From Lentzea pudingi (GTDB lineage: Bacteria; Actinomycetota; Actinomycetes; Mycobacteriales; Pseudonocardiaceae), in assembly GCF_014646255.1 (NCBI RefSeq), contig NZ_BMNC01000004.1, forward strand, positions 388,480 through 452,479: a DNA stretch of 64,000 nucleotides, in the 5' to 3' direction. The notes beneath the pieces are model-generated. The model was not told where the DNA came from and searched no databases. It saw only the letters and a program-made list of their open reading frames with translations. Below, piece by piece: positions 50,679 through 59,107 of the stretch (positions within the stretch are counted from its first letter, which is position 1; every line of letters begins with the position of its first letter). Made by a program: the position numbers and the translations under genes.

Positions 50679-51595
50679 TCGACGTGGTACTCGTCGGTGA
50701 GACGATGATGTCGCTGCGGGCACGCGGCACGTGGCGCCTCGGTGCCGATGCCCGTACGTCGATCGCCGGCGCCGAGGCGACCGTCGCGATCGGACTGTCG
50801 AGGCTCGGGCACAGCGCCCGCTGGGTCGGCAGAGTCGGTGCCGACGAACCCGGCGAACTGATCCTGCGGACCCTGCGAGCCGAGGGCGTGGACACCTCGG
50901 CGGTCGGCCGCGACCCTGACACGCCCACCGGCTTGATCCTGTTCGAACAGCGCACCCCCGAGGTCACTCGAGTCCTCTACCACCGAGCCGGCTCCGCCGG
51001 ATCACACCTCGACCGGCAGGATGTGCAGACCGGCCTCGACTGCGACGCCCGCTTGCTGCACCTCACCGGGATCACGCCGGCGCTGAGCAACACCGCTCTC
51101 GACGCTGTGCACGCCGCCCTGGCCCACGCCCGCGAACGAGGCTGGACCGTGTCGTTCGACGTCAACCACCGCTCTCGGCTGTGGTCGGCCGACCGCGCGG
51201 CGTCCGTGCTGTCACCCCTGGCGCGCAGAGCAGACGTGGTCATCGGCTCACCCGGCGAGATCGACCTCATCGGCGGCCCAGAACTCCTCATGGCATCCGG
51301 CGTCACCGAACTGGTGACCAAGAATGGAGCCGCGGGCGCGTCAGCACGCACCCGCGATGGGCTTTGGAGCGCGCCTGCGCACCTCGTGACTGCCGTGGAC
51401 ACCATCGGTGCGGGCGACGCCTTCACTGCCGGGTACCTGTCCGGGCTGCTCGACGATGTTGCTCCGGAGGAACGTCTGGCACGGGGCAATGCCGTCGGGG
51501 CCTTCGCCGTGATGGCCGCCGGCGACTGGGAAGGGCTACCCACCAGAGACGAGCTGGACCTGCTCGGCTTGGGCGACGGCGTGGCGCTGCGCTGA
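50675..51595 (+). CDS. PfkB-family sugar kinase, 2-keto-3-deoxygluconate kinase-like
   Basis: A 306-residue ribokinase-family enzyme. It has the N-terminal GETMMSL segment, a sugar-binding GAEATVAIGLSRLG region (the NxA signature of KDG kinases), FDVNHRSRLW (typical of KDG kinase) and the catalytic DTIGAGDAFTAGYLSG loop with Asp. It phosphorylates 2-keto-3-deoxy-gluconate/galactonate for the aldolase encoded immediately upstream. The ATG overlaps the aldolase stop. With the dehydratase gene truncated, the pathway needs a dehydratase from elsewhere. Confidence 0.88.
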   Translation: MIDVVLVGETMMSLRARGTWRLGADARTSIAGAEATVAIGLSRLGHSARWVGRVGADEPGELILRTLRAEGVDTSAVGRDPDTPTGLILFEQRTPEVTRVLYHRAGSAGSHLDRQDVQTGLDCDARLLHLTGITPALSNTALDAVHAALAHARERGWTVSFDVNHRSRLWSADRAASVLSPLARRADVVIGSPGEIDLIGGPELLMASGVTELVTKNGAAGASARTRDGLWSAPAHLVTAVDTIGAGDAFTAGYLSGLLDDVAPEERLARGNAVGAFAVMAAGDWEGLPTRDELDLLGLGDGVALR

Positions 51596-51599
51596 CCGA

Positions 51600-51767
51600 C
51601 ATGCCGGGTTCGCTGGCGAGCAGGTACCGCTGTGCCCAGCGGTTCACCGTTGCCATGAGACCGCGATCCGCTCCGCGGCCCGAGCCACCGGCCAGCCCTT
51701 GTCGACGATCAGCCTGGCAAGGCGTGACCGGGCACGCGGGGTCAACGCTGCGTTGGCGTGAGACACG
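51600..51767 (-). mobile_element. IS481-family transposase N-terminal remnant
   Basis: Minus-strand GTG at 51767 begins VSHANAALTPRARSRLARLI, then VDKGWPVARAAERIAVSW, the helix-turn-helix start typical of IS481 transposases. After a frameshift it continues TVNRWAQRYLLASEPGM and stops matching. The DDE catalytic domain is absent. It marks past IS activity in the 48-52 kb scar region. Confidence 0.75.
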
Positions 51768-51824
51768 ACCTCCTGGGTCGTGGTGCGGATGCCGTCAGAC
51801 AGCTCCACACCACCCCAGGAGGTC
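51768..51824. repeat. Long-loop hairpin beside IS481 remnant
   Basis: GACCTCCTGGG at 51768-51778 and its exact complement at 51814-51824, separated by 35 bases. It starts immediately upstream of the transposase start codon. It may be part of the IS terminus or a regulatory hairpin. Confidence 0.5.
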
Positions 51825-51876
51825 TTCCAATATCAAGATCAGGCAGATCGTGTCGCCACACGACCAACGTCCCCGG

Positions 51877-52788
51877 TCAATACAGCTGGTGCAGCTGTGC
51901 GCCGGCTGCTGCTGCCGTGTCCCGCAGCCAGCAATGAGCCGGGTCGCTTGTGTGGGCCACGTGCCACCACAAGGTCTCCACCAGCGGTGGTGTCTGGAAC
52001 GGTGGTTGCAGAACCCGCATGGACGGCGGTGAGCCCGTGATCATGCGTGAGGGTACAAGCCCGATACGGCGACTATTTCGTACCAACGGGATGACAGAGT
52101 GGAAGTCGCCCACCACGCACTGCACGTGGGGCTCGACTCCGTGAGCTCGTAGGGCGGTCATCACAGAGCTCGTGTGCTCGGTGGTGTCCTGGACGACCCA
52201 GGGGAGAACGGCCATGGAGTTGAGGGTCAGCCGGTTTCCGACATCGGGGTTGTCCTCGTCCACGAGACACATCCACGTGTCCTGAAACAGATCGAGACCG
52301 GTAAAGCCCTCTACTGCCATCCCACGAGGCATGACGAAGCCAGCGACCTTCCGCGCTGCCAGTGAGGCGGTATCAGTGGATTCCCTCGGTAGAGGAAGAA
52401 GTCGCAGGCGCGCCTTCGGAGCAGCTTCGAGCAGTACCTGCGCCAGCAGGGGTCCGTACACCGACGCGGCGTAGTCGGACACCAGGAGCACGAACTCCTG
52501 TTCGCACTCCGCGGGGTCGAATCGGGTGTTCGCCGAGAAGGTTTGTTCGATCAGCAGCAAGGCAGCGGCCGAAGAGTGGCGAAGACCCGCTGCGAGCGGT
52601 GTCAGCTCGTAGCGGTTGCCGACTCGGTGCAGCAGTTCGTCGCCGAAGTGGCGGCGTAGGCGGCCGAGCGCTTCGCTGGTGGCCGACTGGCTCAGCCCCA
52701 TTCGACGGGCAGCCCGGCTCACGTGCCGTTCCTCGAGAAGGGCGGTCAGCGCTGTCAGGAGGTTCAGGTCGAGGGACGCGATCTTCAC
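51877..52788 (-). CDS. LysR-family transcriptional regulator
   Basis: A 303-residue LTTR. The N-terminal helix-turn-helix spans about 6-65 (LDLNLLTALTALLEERHVSR, AARRMGLSQSATSEALGRLR, RHFGDELLHRVGNRYELTP), followed by an inducer-binding domain. It belongs to the same subfamily as the LysR genes at 59108, 60057 and 63279, sharing a C-terminal motif (ETLWWHVAHTSDPAHCWLRD). The nearest candidate target is the P450 gene read in the same direction upstream, or the FAD monooxygenase beyond it. Ligand unknown. Confidence 0.9.
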   Translation of the reverse strand: MKIASLDLNLLTALTALLEERHVSRAARRMGLSQSATSEALGRLRRHFGDELLHRVGNRYELTPLAAGLRHSSAAALLLIEQTFSANTRFDPAECEQEFVLLVSDYAASVYGPLLAQVLLEAAPKARLRLLPLPRESTDTASLAARKVAGFVMPRGMAVEGFTGLDLFQDTWMCLVDEDNPDVGNRLTLNSMAVLPWVVQDTTEHTSSVMTALRAHGVEPHVQCVVGDFHSVIPLVRNSRRIGLVPSRMITGSPPSMRVLQPPFQTPPLVETLWWHVAHTSDPAHCWLRDTAAAAGAQLHQLY

Positions 52789-52902
52789 GTAGTTCCTCCG
52801 CGCTCGTCACCTGAGGAATCCAAGATTCATCACGAGTGCGTCGCGGACAAGGGGGTCCTACCGATTCCAGGTATCGGTGCGGTTGATACCCGAGGTACGA
52901 GA

Positions 52903-54116
52903 TCAGGCGTGGACGCGAATCGGCAGGCGGATGAAGCCGCCCCCGATGAGGCCTGTGTCGTTGTCCGGTGCGCCGGACAGCTCGATGGACGAGGTACGAG
53001 CAAGCAGCTCCTCCAGTGCCACCCGCATTTCCAGCCGTGCCAGCGGTGCTCCGATGCACTTGTGGATGCCGTGACCGAAGCTCAAATGCCGGTTGGGGTT
53101 GCGCGAGACGTCCACGTCGTCCGGACGGTCGAACACCTCGGGATCTCTGTTGGCCGCGGCAAGTTGAGGCTGACGGCGCTGCCGTCCGGGAGGGTCCTGC
53201 CGTGCAGGTCGACCACGTCCGCGGGCGTGCGGCTGAGTTCGTGTAGTGGAGGGTCGATGCGGATGAACTCCTCGATGGCGTCGGGGAGCAGAGTGAGGTC
53301 GGCGCGCAAACGACTCTGCAGGTCTGGATCCTCCGCCAGCCGGTGTATCGCCGAGGACAGGCTGTCCGCCGTGGTGGCGTGCCCGGCGGCGATCATCTGC
53401 ACCCCGATCATGATCACCTGCTCGACGGTGATCTCCTCACCGTCGATCTCGGTGGCGAGTGCACCGCTGAACATGTCGTCGTCGGGATCGAGCGGCTCGG
53501 CCATACGTTGTGCGACGACCGTGGCGATGTGTTCGCTGAACACCCCGAGGATCATGTTGTTGACCTGCTCGGGTTTCCAGCCGACCGCGTCGAACCGCCG
53601 GAACTGGGCCAGCAAGTCCTGCCAGGCGCCCTCGGGCAGGTTCAACAGGGTGGCCAACGCGCGAGCTGGTAGCGGCCGGCAGAAGGCGGTCATCGCGTCG
53701 GACTCACCTGCCTCGATGAGCGCCTCGACGTGCTCGACGGCGAATGCGCGGATCAGCGGTTCGAGGTCTCGCATGCGCTCCGGCCGGAAGAAGGGGTTCA
53801 GCAGACGGCGGAAGAACCGGTGTTCCGGCGGGTTGAGGGAGATGGGGATCTGCCCGACGAGATCGGGCATGGCGATGAACGGCCGACCGCTGCGGAACCG
53901 CTTGGTGTCCACCGCCGCGGCGGTCACATCCGCGTACCGGGTCAGTGTGAAGAAGCCTCCCAGTTGATCGGACCAAGCGACGGGCGCCTGTTCGCGCAGT
54001 CGAGCGTATTCGGCGAACCGCTCGGCGGAACGCAGACCGTCGCCTCGTGTGCCGTCGGCGCGATCCTGCTCCGGATCCCAGTCGACCGAGTTGATCGATG
54101 AGTGCTGTTCAGGCAT
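52903..54116 (-). pseudogene. Cytochrome P450, single frameshift
   Basis: P450 complete in length (about 404 residues) except for a one-base deletion near 53156-53163. The frame from ATG 54116 contains the I-helix AAGHATTADSL and ExxR (EFIR), and runs off after VSLNL. The other frame resumes with MFDRPDDVDVSRNPNRHLSF and the heme loop LSFGHGIHKCIGAPLAR. Adding one G restores the usual AAANRDPEVFDRP. Everything else looks intact, so either a very recent mutation or a sequencing error is likely. Divergent from the FAD monooxygenase at 54352. Confidence 0.82.
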
Positions 54117-54175
54117 CGTCGCCCGCCCTTCGCCAGGTTTCCCGGCGCGGAGCATAGGTGTTTCTGTTCGGCAAA

Positions 54176-54196
54176 AACCGTTGTGAGCAAACGGTT
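54176..54196. promoter_or_regulatory. Inverted repeat in P450/monooxygenase promoter region
   Basis: AACCGTT and AACGGTT arms separated by 7 bases, 60 bases upstream of the P450 start. Candidate regulator site. Confidence 0.45.
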
Positions 54197-54211
54197 CGCA
54201 CGGGTGTGGCC

Positions 54212-54254
54212 ATCGGTCATGCCGATAGTCGAGTGAGCTATCGGTCGGGCCGAT
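54212..54254. promoter_or_regulatory. Tandem ATCGGnnnnnCCGAT palindromes
   Basis: Two copies, 54212-54226 (spacer TCATG) and 54240-54254 (spacer TCGGG), with starts 28 bases apart. They lie in the divergent region of the P450 and FAD monooxygenase genes. Paired operators of this kind usually bind a dimeric repressor cooperatively; no repressor gene is adjacent. Confidence 0.62.
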
Positions 54255-54351
54255 GGGCAGGGCAGCGCGGATCGATCGCCGAAGTGCTGACCCGCCGGGT
54301 AGCGGCGCCTAGGGTCGGTGACCTGACTTCGTCCGCAGAAGAAGGAGCGTT

Positions 54352-55485
54352 GTGGGAATCGACAACCTGGACGGGCAGACCGTCCTCATCGTGGGAGCCG
54401 GTATCGCCGGGACGGCACTCGCCACGGCGTTGGGACGACTGGGCGTCCACAGCGAGGTGATCGACGTCGACGACCGCACTGTCGGTGCCCACATCGGACT
54501 GACCAACCGCGCAGTGGACGTCCTGTCCGAGATCGGTGTTCTCGACGAGGTCGTGGAAGCTGGGTCGGCGCAGCAGGACAACGTGTTCATCCGCATGTAC
54601 ACCGAGGACGGTCAAGCCATCCCGGTTCCCCCGCCTCCTCGGCCGGACACCGACCTGCCCGCCTCGATCGGCATCTACCGGCCCACCCTGTCGGAGATCC
54701 TGGTCCGTGCCGCGTCAGCAGCCGGTGCCACTGTCCGTCGTGGCATCTCGGTGTCCTCGTTCAGCCAGGACGACACGGGCGTCGATGTCACCTTCACCGA
54801 TGGCAGCACGGGCAGGTACCCGCTCGTCGTCGGCGCCGATGGTGTTCGCAGCCGCGTCCGCGAGCTGGTGCACCCCGATCTGACGCCGCACTACACCGGC
54901 GTCGCCGCCCTGCGGTGGATGCTCGACGAGGAGCCGCCGGGCCCTGTCGGTTTCTACAACACGAGGACCGAGATGGTCGCGGTCGCACCGGTGAAGGGCG
55001 GCCTGACGTACGTGGCCACCGGCGCGGAATCCCCTGAGGGGCACCGTGTTGACGCCGGTGAGGCGCGTGATCTCCTGCGCTCGGTGCTCGCCAGGTTCCC
55101 GGCTCCCGTCACCTCGGCACTGCTGGCCAAGCTAACCGACGACCAGAACGTGCTCGTGCACCCCTACGAGTGGATCATGGTGCCGCCGCCGTGGCACCGC
55201 GGCCGGATTGCCTTGATCGGCGACGCCGCTCACGCGACCACCGCGCACATGTCCTCGGGTGGTGGGCTCGCGTTGGAAGACGCCGCGGTCCTGGCTCAGG
55301 AACTGGTCGCCGCTGACTCGGTGGAAGTAGCGCTCGACCAGTTCACCGCCCGGCGGTTCGAGCGGGTGAAGCTCGTCGTCGACGCGAGCGTGAAGTTGCT
55401 CGAGATGCACCAGGCCGGAGCCTCACAGATGGAGATGGGCATGTTGCGCACCAAGGCGACGGCGGCACTGATCCAGCCCTACTGA
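54352..55485 (+). CDS. FAD-dependent monooxygenase (salicylate hydroxylase/PHBH-like)
   Basis: A 377-residue group A flavoprotein monooxygenase: VLIVGAGIAGTALATALGRLG at the N-terminus, VVGADGVRSRVRELV (DG motif) and IALIGDAAHATTAHMSSGGGLALEDA (GD motif). The short form without a thioredoxin-like tail fits 6-hydroxynicotinate, salicylate or zeaxanthin-epoxidase-like enzymes. GTG 54352 has AAGGAG 5 bases upstream. Divergent from the frameshifted P450, with tandem palindromes between them. Substrate unknown. Confidence 0.9.
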   Translation: MGIDNLDGQTVLIVGAGIAGTALATALGRLGVHSEVIDVDDRTVGAHIGLTNRAVDVLSEIGVLDEVVEAGSAQQDNVFIRMYTEDGQAIPVPPPPRPDTDLPASIGIYRPTLSEILVRAASAAGATVRRGISVSSFSQDDTGVDVTFTDGSTGRYPLVVGADGVRSRVRELVHPDLTPHYTGVAALRWMLDEEPPGPVGFYNTRTEMVAVAPVKGGLTYVATGAESPEGHRVDAGEARDLLRSVLARFPAPVTSALLAKLTDDQNVLVHPYEWIMVPPPWHRGRIALIGDAAHATTAHMSSGGGLALEDAAVLAQELVAADSVEVALDQFTARRFERVKLVVDASVKLLEMHQAGASQMEMGMLRTKATAALIQPY

Positions 55486-55559
55486 CGACGCGAAGTCGTC
55501 AGCACCCCACGAATCCACACCGGTCACAGCTGTTTCGGTTGTGAGGAAGGAACCACGAC

Positions 55560-56129
55560 TTGTCCACCAGCACGGGCGCCGAGTCCCATCCCGTTCCCGG
55601 GTACGTCGCCGGGACCTGGCGCATCGATCCCTTGCACACCCACGTGGGGTTCTCGGTGCGCCACTTGATGATCAGCAATGTCCGAGGCCGGTTCGGCACC
55701 GTCTCGGGCACCATCACCACGGACGAGGACGTGGTGCTGTCGTCGGTCGTGGCGGAGATCGGCACGGCATCGATCGACACCGGATTCGCCGCGCGAGACG
55801 AGCACATCCGCTCCGCCGAGTTCCTCGACGCGACTGAACACCCGGTCATGACCTACCGGTCCACGGGTGTCGAGCGTCGCAACGAGGACTACGTCGTCAC
55901 GGGTGAGCTGACGTTGCGCGGCGTCACCCGACCGGTCGACCTGGCCGTGCAGTTGCTCGGCTTCGGACCCGACGACCACGGCGGAACCCGGTGCGGCTTC
56001 AGCGCCAACGCCGAGCTGAACCGGCTGGACTTCGGCGTCCAGGGCAACAAGAGGCTTGACGGCGGTGTGGTGATGATCGGTGACACGATCCGCGTCACCC
56101 TCGAGGTCGAAGCTGTGCTCGAGTCCTGA
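55560..56129 (+). CDS. YceI-family protein
   Basis: A 189-residue lipocalin-like YceI protein: GTWRIDPLHTHVGFSVRHLM, FGTVSGTIT, ASIDTGFAARDEHIRSAEFL, YVVTGELTLRGVTRPVDLAV and FSANAELNRLDFGV. The family binds isoprenoid or amphiphilic ligands; members near oxidoreductases may carry quinones. No signal peptide is present, so it is cytoplasmic here. It starts with TTG 55560 with GGAAGG upstream and follows the FAD monooxygenase by 74 bases; co-transcription is likely. Confidence 0.9.
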   Translation: MSTSTGAESHPVPGYVAGTWRIDPLHTHVGFSVRHLMISNVRGRFGTVSGTITTDEDVVLSSVVAEIGTASIDTGFAARDEHIRSAEFLDATEHPVMTYRSTGVERRNEDYVVTGELTLRGVTRPVDLAVQLLGFGPDDHGGTRCGFSANAELNRLDFGVQGNKRLDGGVVMIGDTIRVTLEVEAVLES

Positions 56130-56162
56130 ACAAGTGTCCTGGAAGGACGGTGGACCAAGGCT

Positions 56163-56297
56163 TCACCGTCCTCGTCCGTGTTCGGCACGGCGTCCGGCCG
56201 CCAGGACCTGGTCGCGCAACCACCGGTGCGCGGGGCAACGGGTGTGCGCGGGGTACCGCCAGAAGTTCTCAACGACCGGCGCCACCTCGAAGGCGGG
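56163..56297 (-). pseudogene. LysR C-terminal fragment
   Basis: Forty-odd residues, EVAPVVENFWRYPAHT then RCPAHRWLRDQVLAAGR, matching the end of the LysR gene at 59108 (DVAPVVETFWWHPVHT, RDPAHRWLRDQVVAAGR). Nucleotide similarity extends past the stop codon (CAAGGCTTCACCGTCCTCGT against CAAGGCTCCACCGTCCTCAT at about 59092-59111), so this is a duplicated 3' end. Confidence 0.8.
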
Positions 56298-56485
56298 CGC
56301 CCTTGTCGTGCGTCACCTCGGCGGTGATGTGATCGATCATCGCGGTGCGGAGCTCGGTCGCCGGCAAGGTTCTGCACCCAGTCGGGTGTTTGGTTGTGCC
56401 ACACCAGTGTGTGACCGCGTACCGCTTGTTTCGCTGCCTTCGCGACATCTACCACCACCTCGTCGGCGGGACTGAAGTCGAATCT
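56298..56485 (-). pseudogene. GH10 xylanase fragment
   Basis: Minus-strand RFDFSPADEVVVDVAKAAKQ then AVRGHTLVWHNQTPDWVQNL is the conserved GH10 stretch around the substrate-binding His (RGHTLVWH). A second frame adds LRTAMIDHITAEVTHDKGA, the next GH10 helix. Catalytic glutamates and both ends are missing. It abuts the LysR fragment in the same orientation. Confidence 0.78.
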
Positions 56486-56540
56486 GCTGCCGGCGCTGCA
56501 GGTCCCACCCGTTCCGTCTCGAAGGTGGTGGCTTTGCCTG

Positions 56541-56936
56541 TCATCTAGCGGTGTCATAGCGTTGCCGTGCCGCGATGACCTCGGGCATCTGCGCCTCGAC
56601 GTCCTTGATCAGACCGAGGAGCAGTTCGGCTGTGTGCCTGCCCCGATCGGTCAGGCTGTACTCCACCTTCGGGGGAATCGTCTGCTGTGCCTCGCGATGG
56701 ACGAACCCGTCCCGCTCCAAAGCCTGCAGCGTCTGCGCGAGCATCTTCTCGCTCACCCCGTCAACCCGGCGGCGCAGTTGGTTGAACCGGAACGTGCCCT
56801 CGTACAAGGCCACCATCGCCAACGTGCCCCACCTGCCGGTCAGGTGCTCGAGTGCCGATCGAGACGGACAGCGCTGCGCGAACACGTCGAACACGAACTC
56901 GTCGTGCTCGTCCACGGAACTCACCACGTCGCTCAC
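56541..56936 (-). CDS. HxlR-family transcriptional regulator
   Basis: A 131-residue HxlR/MarR-like winged helix. Cys-containing CPSRSALEHLTGRWGTLAMV is followed by FRFNQLRRRVDGVSEKMLAQ, TLQALERDGFVHREAQQTIP and VEYSLTDRGR. The single N-terminal Cys could sense quinones or electrophiles, as in QorR/YodB-type members. Divergent from an NAD(P)H-binding quinone reductase-like gene; a 9-bp inverted repeat with a 13-base spacer lies between, right before the target gene. Confidence 0.92.
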   Translation of the reverse strand: MSDVVSSVDEHDEFVFDVFAQRCPSRSALEHLTGRWGTLAMVALYEGTFRFNQLRRRVDGVSEKMLAQTLQALERDGFVHREAQQTIPPKVEYSLTDRGRHTAELLLGLIKDVEAQMPEVIAARQRYDTAR

Positions 56937-57005
56937 AGAGCCATACTACCTATTACACCGCACAAGCTATGTGACTGCGCTCACTCAAAGGTTGCACTTT
57001 CAAAA

Positions 57006-57036
57006 AGTTTGTACAATCTTGTGGTTAGTACAAACT
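57006..57036. promoter_or_regulatory. HxlR operator, AGTTTGTAC-n13-GTACAAACT
   Basis: Perfect 9-bp inverted repeat, spacer 13 bases, ending 15 bases before the start codon of the quinone reductase-like gene. It covers the likely promoter and transcription start. The GTAC-containing arms resemble known HxlR/QorR-type sites. Confidence 0.72.
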
Positions 57037-57051
57037 CGAAGGAGAGCTCCA

Positions 57052-57906
57052 ATGATCGTTGTCACCGGTGCCACCGGACACCTTGGCCGCCTCGTGGTGG
57101 AAGCCCTTGCGCGAAAGATCCCGGCAGACCAGATCGTGGCGACCGTGCGGAACCCGGAGAAGGCCGGAGGCCTGGCGGCGCTCGGCGTCCACGTGCGAAC
57201 TGCCGACTACGACCAGCCGTCTACGTTGACCGAGGCATTCGCGGGCGCGGAGAAGCTGTTGCTGGTCTCGGGCAGTGAGATCGGTCGCCGCGTTCCCCAG
57301 CACACCGCCGTCGTGCGGGCCGCCAAGGCCGCTGGCGTGAACCACCTCGTCTACACGAGCGTGCTGGGCGCCGACACCAGTACGACCGTGGTGGCCCCTG
57401 AGCACAGGGCCACCGAGGAGGTCGTCCGCGCTTCGGGCATCCCGTTCACGTTCCTGCGCAACGGCTGGTACACCGAGAATTACGAGCAGGCCGTCGCCCA
57501 GGCGCTGGCGACCGGCGCCATCCTCGGCAGTGCGGGCGAGGGCAAGGTCGGCGGCGTGCCGCGCGCCGACTACGCCGACGCCGCGGTCAAGGTGCTCACT
57601 AGCACTGGCCACGACAACACGGTCTACGAGCTCGCCGCCGACGAGGCCTGGAGTTATGCCGACCTGGCCGAGTCGGTCGGCCGGATCGCCGGGAAGCCGA
57701 TCAGCTACCAGGACGTCCCCGCGGAGCAGCACCGTGCCATTCTGCTCGGCGCGGGCCTGCCGGAGCCTATCGCGAACATGCTCGTGGACAACGACCGCGC
57801 GATCGCCGCCGGCGAGCTGGCCTCTGACAGCGCAGATCTGCGCGCGCTGCTCGGCCGTCCCACCACGAGCCTGGACGACGCGGTTGCCGCGCTGCTCAAG
57901 GGCTGA
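57052..57906 (+). CDS. NAD(P)H-binding protein, QOR2/NmrA-like
   Basis: A 284-residue atypical SDR. It has the glycine motif VTGATGHLGRLVVEAL, VRNPEK as the NADP-phosphate region, YTSVLGADTS, and FTFLRNGWYTENYEQAVA, characteristic of type 2 quinone oxidoreductases (YtfG/QorB). It would reduce quinones with NADPH. GAAGGAG precedes ATG 57052. It is divergent from HxlR with a clear operator, a common arrangement for electrophile- or quinone-induced detoxification. Confidence 0.9.
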   Translation: MIVVTGATGHLGRLVVEALARKIPADQIVATVRNPEKAGGLAALGVHVRTADYDQPSTLTEAFAGAEKLLLVSGSEIGRRVPQHTAVVRAAKAAGVNHLVYTSVLGADTSTTVVAPEHRATEEVVRASGIPFTFLRNGWYTENYEQAVAQALATGAILGSAGEGKVGGVPRADYADAAVKVLTSTGHDNTVYELAADEAWSYADLAESVGRIAGKPISYQDVPAEQHRAILLGAGLPEPIANMLVDNDRAIAAGELASDSADLRALLGRPTTSLDDAVAALLKG

Positions 57907-57988
57907 GGCCGGCGACGGCTTGCAGGCTCAGACGTCTCACAAATCGTACCGAATCTGTAAGCGTGTTGCGTTTGCAGACCGGACCGCC

Positions 57989-58026
57989 GTCACACCTGAA
58001 GCGGCTCAACGCGGCTCAGGTGTGAC
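57989..58026. promoter_or_regulatory. 11-bp inverted repeat upstream of amidohydrolase gene
   Basis: GTCACACCTGA and TCAGGTGTGAC with a 16-base loop, between the quinone reductase stop and the amidohydrolase start. It could terminate the first gene or serve as operator for the second. No T-run follows. Confidence 0.55.
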
Positions 58027-58081
58027 GGGATGGTCCGACGTGTGCCGAGATAATCTTGGAGCTTCCGTGGAAGGGCACACG

Positions 58082-58900
58082 ATGATCATCGATGTGTGGG
58101 CGCAGCACCCCACCCGGCGGTTCATGCAGCACGACATGTTCGACTCGCTGCGACGGTGGACCGGCACCACGGCGCCCTTGGACGAACTCCCGGTGGCGGC
58201 GACGATTGCCACCATGGACGCGGCTGGCGTGGACGTCGCACTCATCAGTGCCTGGTACGGGCCGGAGGGAGCGTTGATCTCCAACGACGAGGTCGCCGGT
58301 TTCGTCGCCCAGGCACCTGGCCGCCTCGTCGGAGTCGCCGCCGTGGATCTGGCGCGCCCGATGAGCGCGGTGCGGGAGCTGCGCCGCTGCGTGCGAGATC
58401 TCGGCTTTGCCGCACTGCGGGTGGTTCCCTGGTTGTGGGGCTGGCCGCCGGACGACCGCCGCTACTACCCGCTCTACGCCGAATGCGTCGAACTCGGCAT
58501 CCCCTTCTGCACCCAGGTCGGCCACACCGGCCCATTGCGCACCTCCGAAACGGGCCGACCGATCCCGTACCTGGACAACGTCGCCCTCGACTTCCCCGAA
58601 CTGGTGATCGTTGCCGGACACGTCGGCTACCCGTGGACCAACGAGATGATCGCGGTGGCGCACAAGCACCAGAACGTCTACATCGACACCTCGGCCTACA
58701 CCGTGACGCGGTTTCCATCCGAACTCGTCGCACACCTGAAGGGCGACCACCACAAGGTCCTCTTCGGAACCAACTATCCGATGATCAGCGCGGCCAAGGC
58801 GCTGGAGGGACTGGACGAACTCAAGCTGAGCGAGTCGTCCGCACAACTGTTCCTCCACGGTCACGCGGAGCGGATCTTCGGTGTGAGCGTCGCCAGGTGA
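58082..58900 (+). CDS. Amidohydrolase-2 family (TIM-barrel) protein
   Basis: A 272-residue protein of the ACMSD/2-pyrone-4,6-dicarboxylate hydrolase-like branch of amidohydrolases: MIIDVWAQHPTRR at the N-terminus, FAALRVVPWLWGWPPDDRRY, PFCTQVGHTG, VIVAGHVGYPW and KVLFGTNYPM. The usual N-terminal HxH metal pair is altered to WAQH, but downstream His and Asp/Asn positions remain, so metal binding may differ. It is a decarboxylase or hydrolase of a ring-cleavage product by context with the LigAB/FAH genes. GAAGGG lies 6 bases before the ATG. Confidence 0.88.
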   Translation: MIIDVWAQHPTRRFMQHDMFDSLRRWTGTTAPLDELPVAATIATMDAAGVDVALISAWYGPEGALISNDEVAGFVAQAPGRLVGVAAVDLARPMSAVRELRRCVRDLGFAALRVVPWLWGWPPDDRRYYPLYAECVELGIPFCTQVGHTGPLRTSETGRPIPYLDNVALDFPELVIVAGHVGYPWTNEMIAVAHKHQNVYIDTSAYTVTRFPSELVAHLKGDHHKVLFGTNYPMISAAKALEGLDELKLSESSAQLFLHGHAERIFGVSVAR

Positions 58901-59061
58901 TTTCGGCGCGTGCCAAGTTCCGTCTGGCGACGAAGTCGTTGGGCGGAGCGAATTGGGCGGACATGCAGGAGCGTCGTGACCAGGAGGTGCCGGCGTCGGA
59001 TCGCGAGTTGGTGAAGCAGGTCCTGGCGGAGGTGCGTCGCAGTGCGCTGGGCAGGTGCTGA
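58897..59061 (+). CDS. Possible small protein, 54 aa
   Basis: GTG at 58897 overlaps the amidohydrolase stop (GTGA) and opens a 54-codon frame: ARAKFRLATKSLGGANWADM, QERRDQEVPASDRELVKQVL. The overlap and a helical, charged composition favour translation, but no family is recognised. It could also be the degraded tail of another gene. Confidence 0.35.
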   Translation: MISARAKFRLATKSLGGANWADMQERRDQEVPASDRELVKQVLAEVRRSALGRC

Positions 59062-59107
59062 CGGCCTGGACTTTCGTCCTGGACGCTAGGGCAAGGCTCC
59101 ACCGTCC

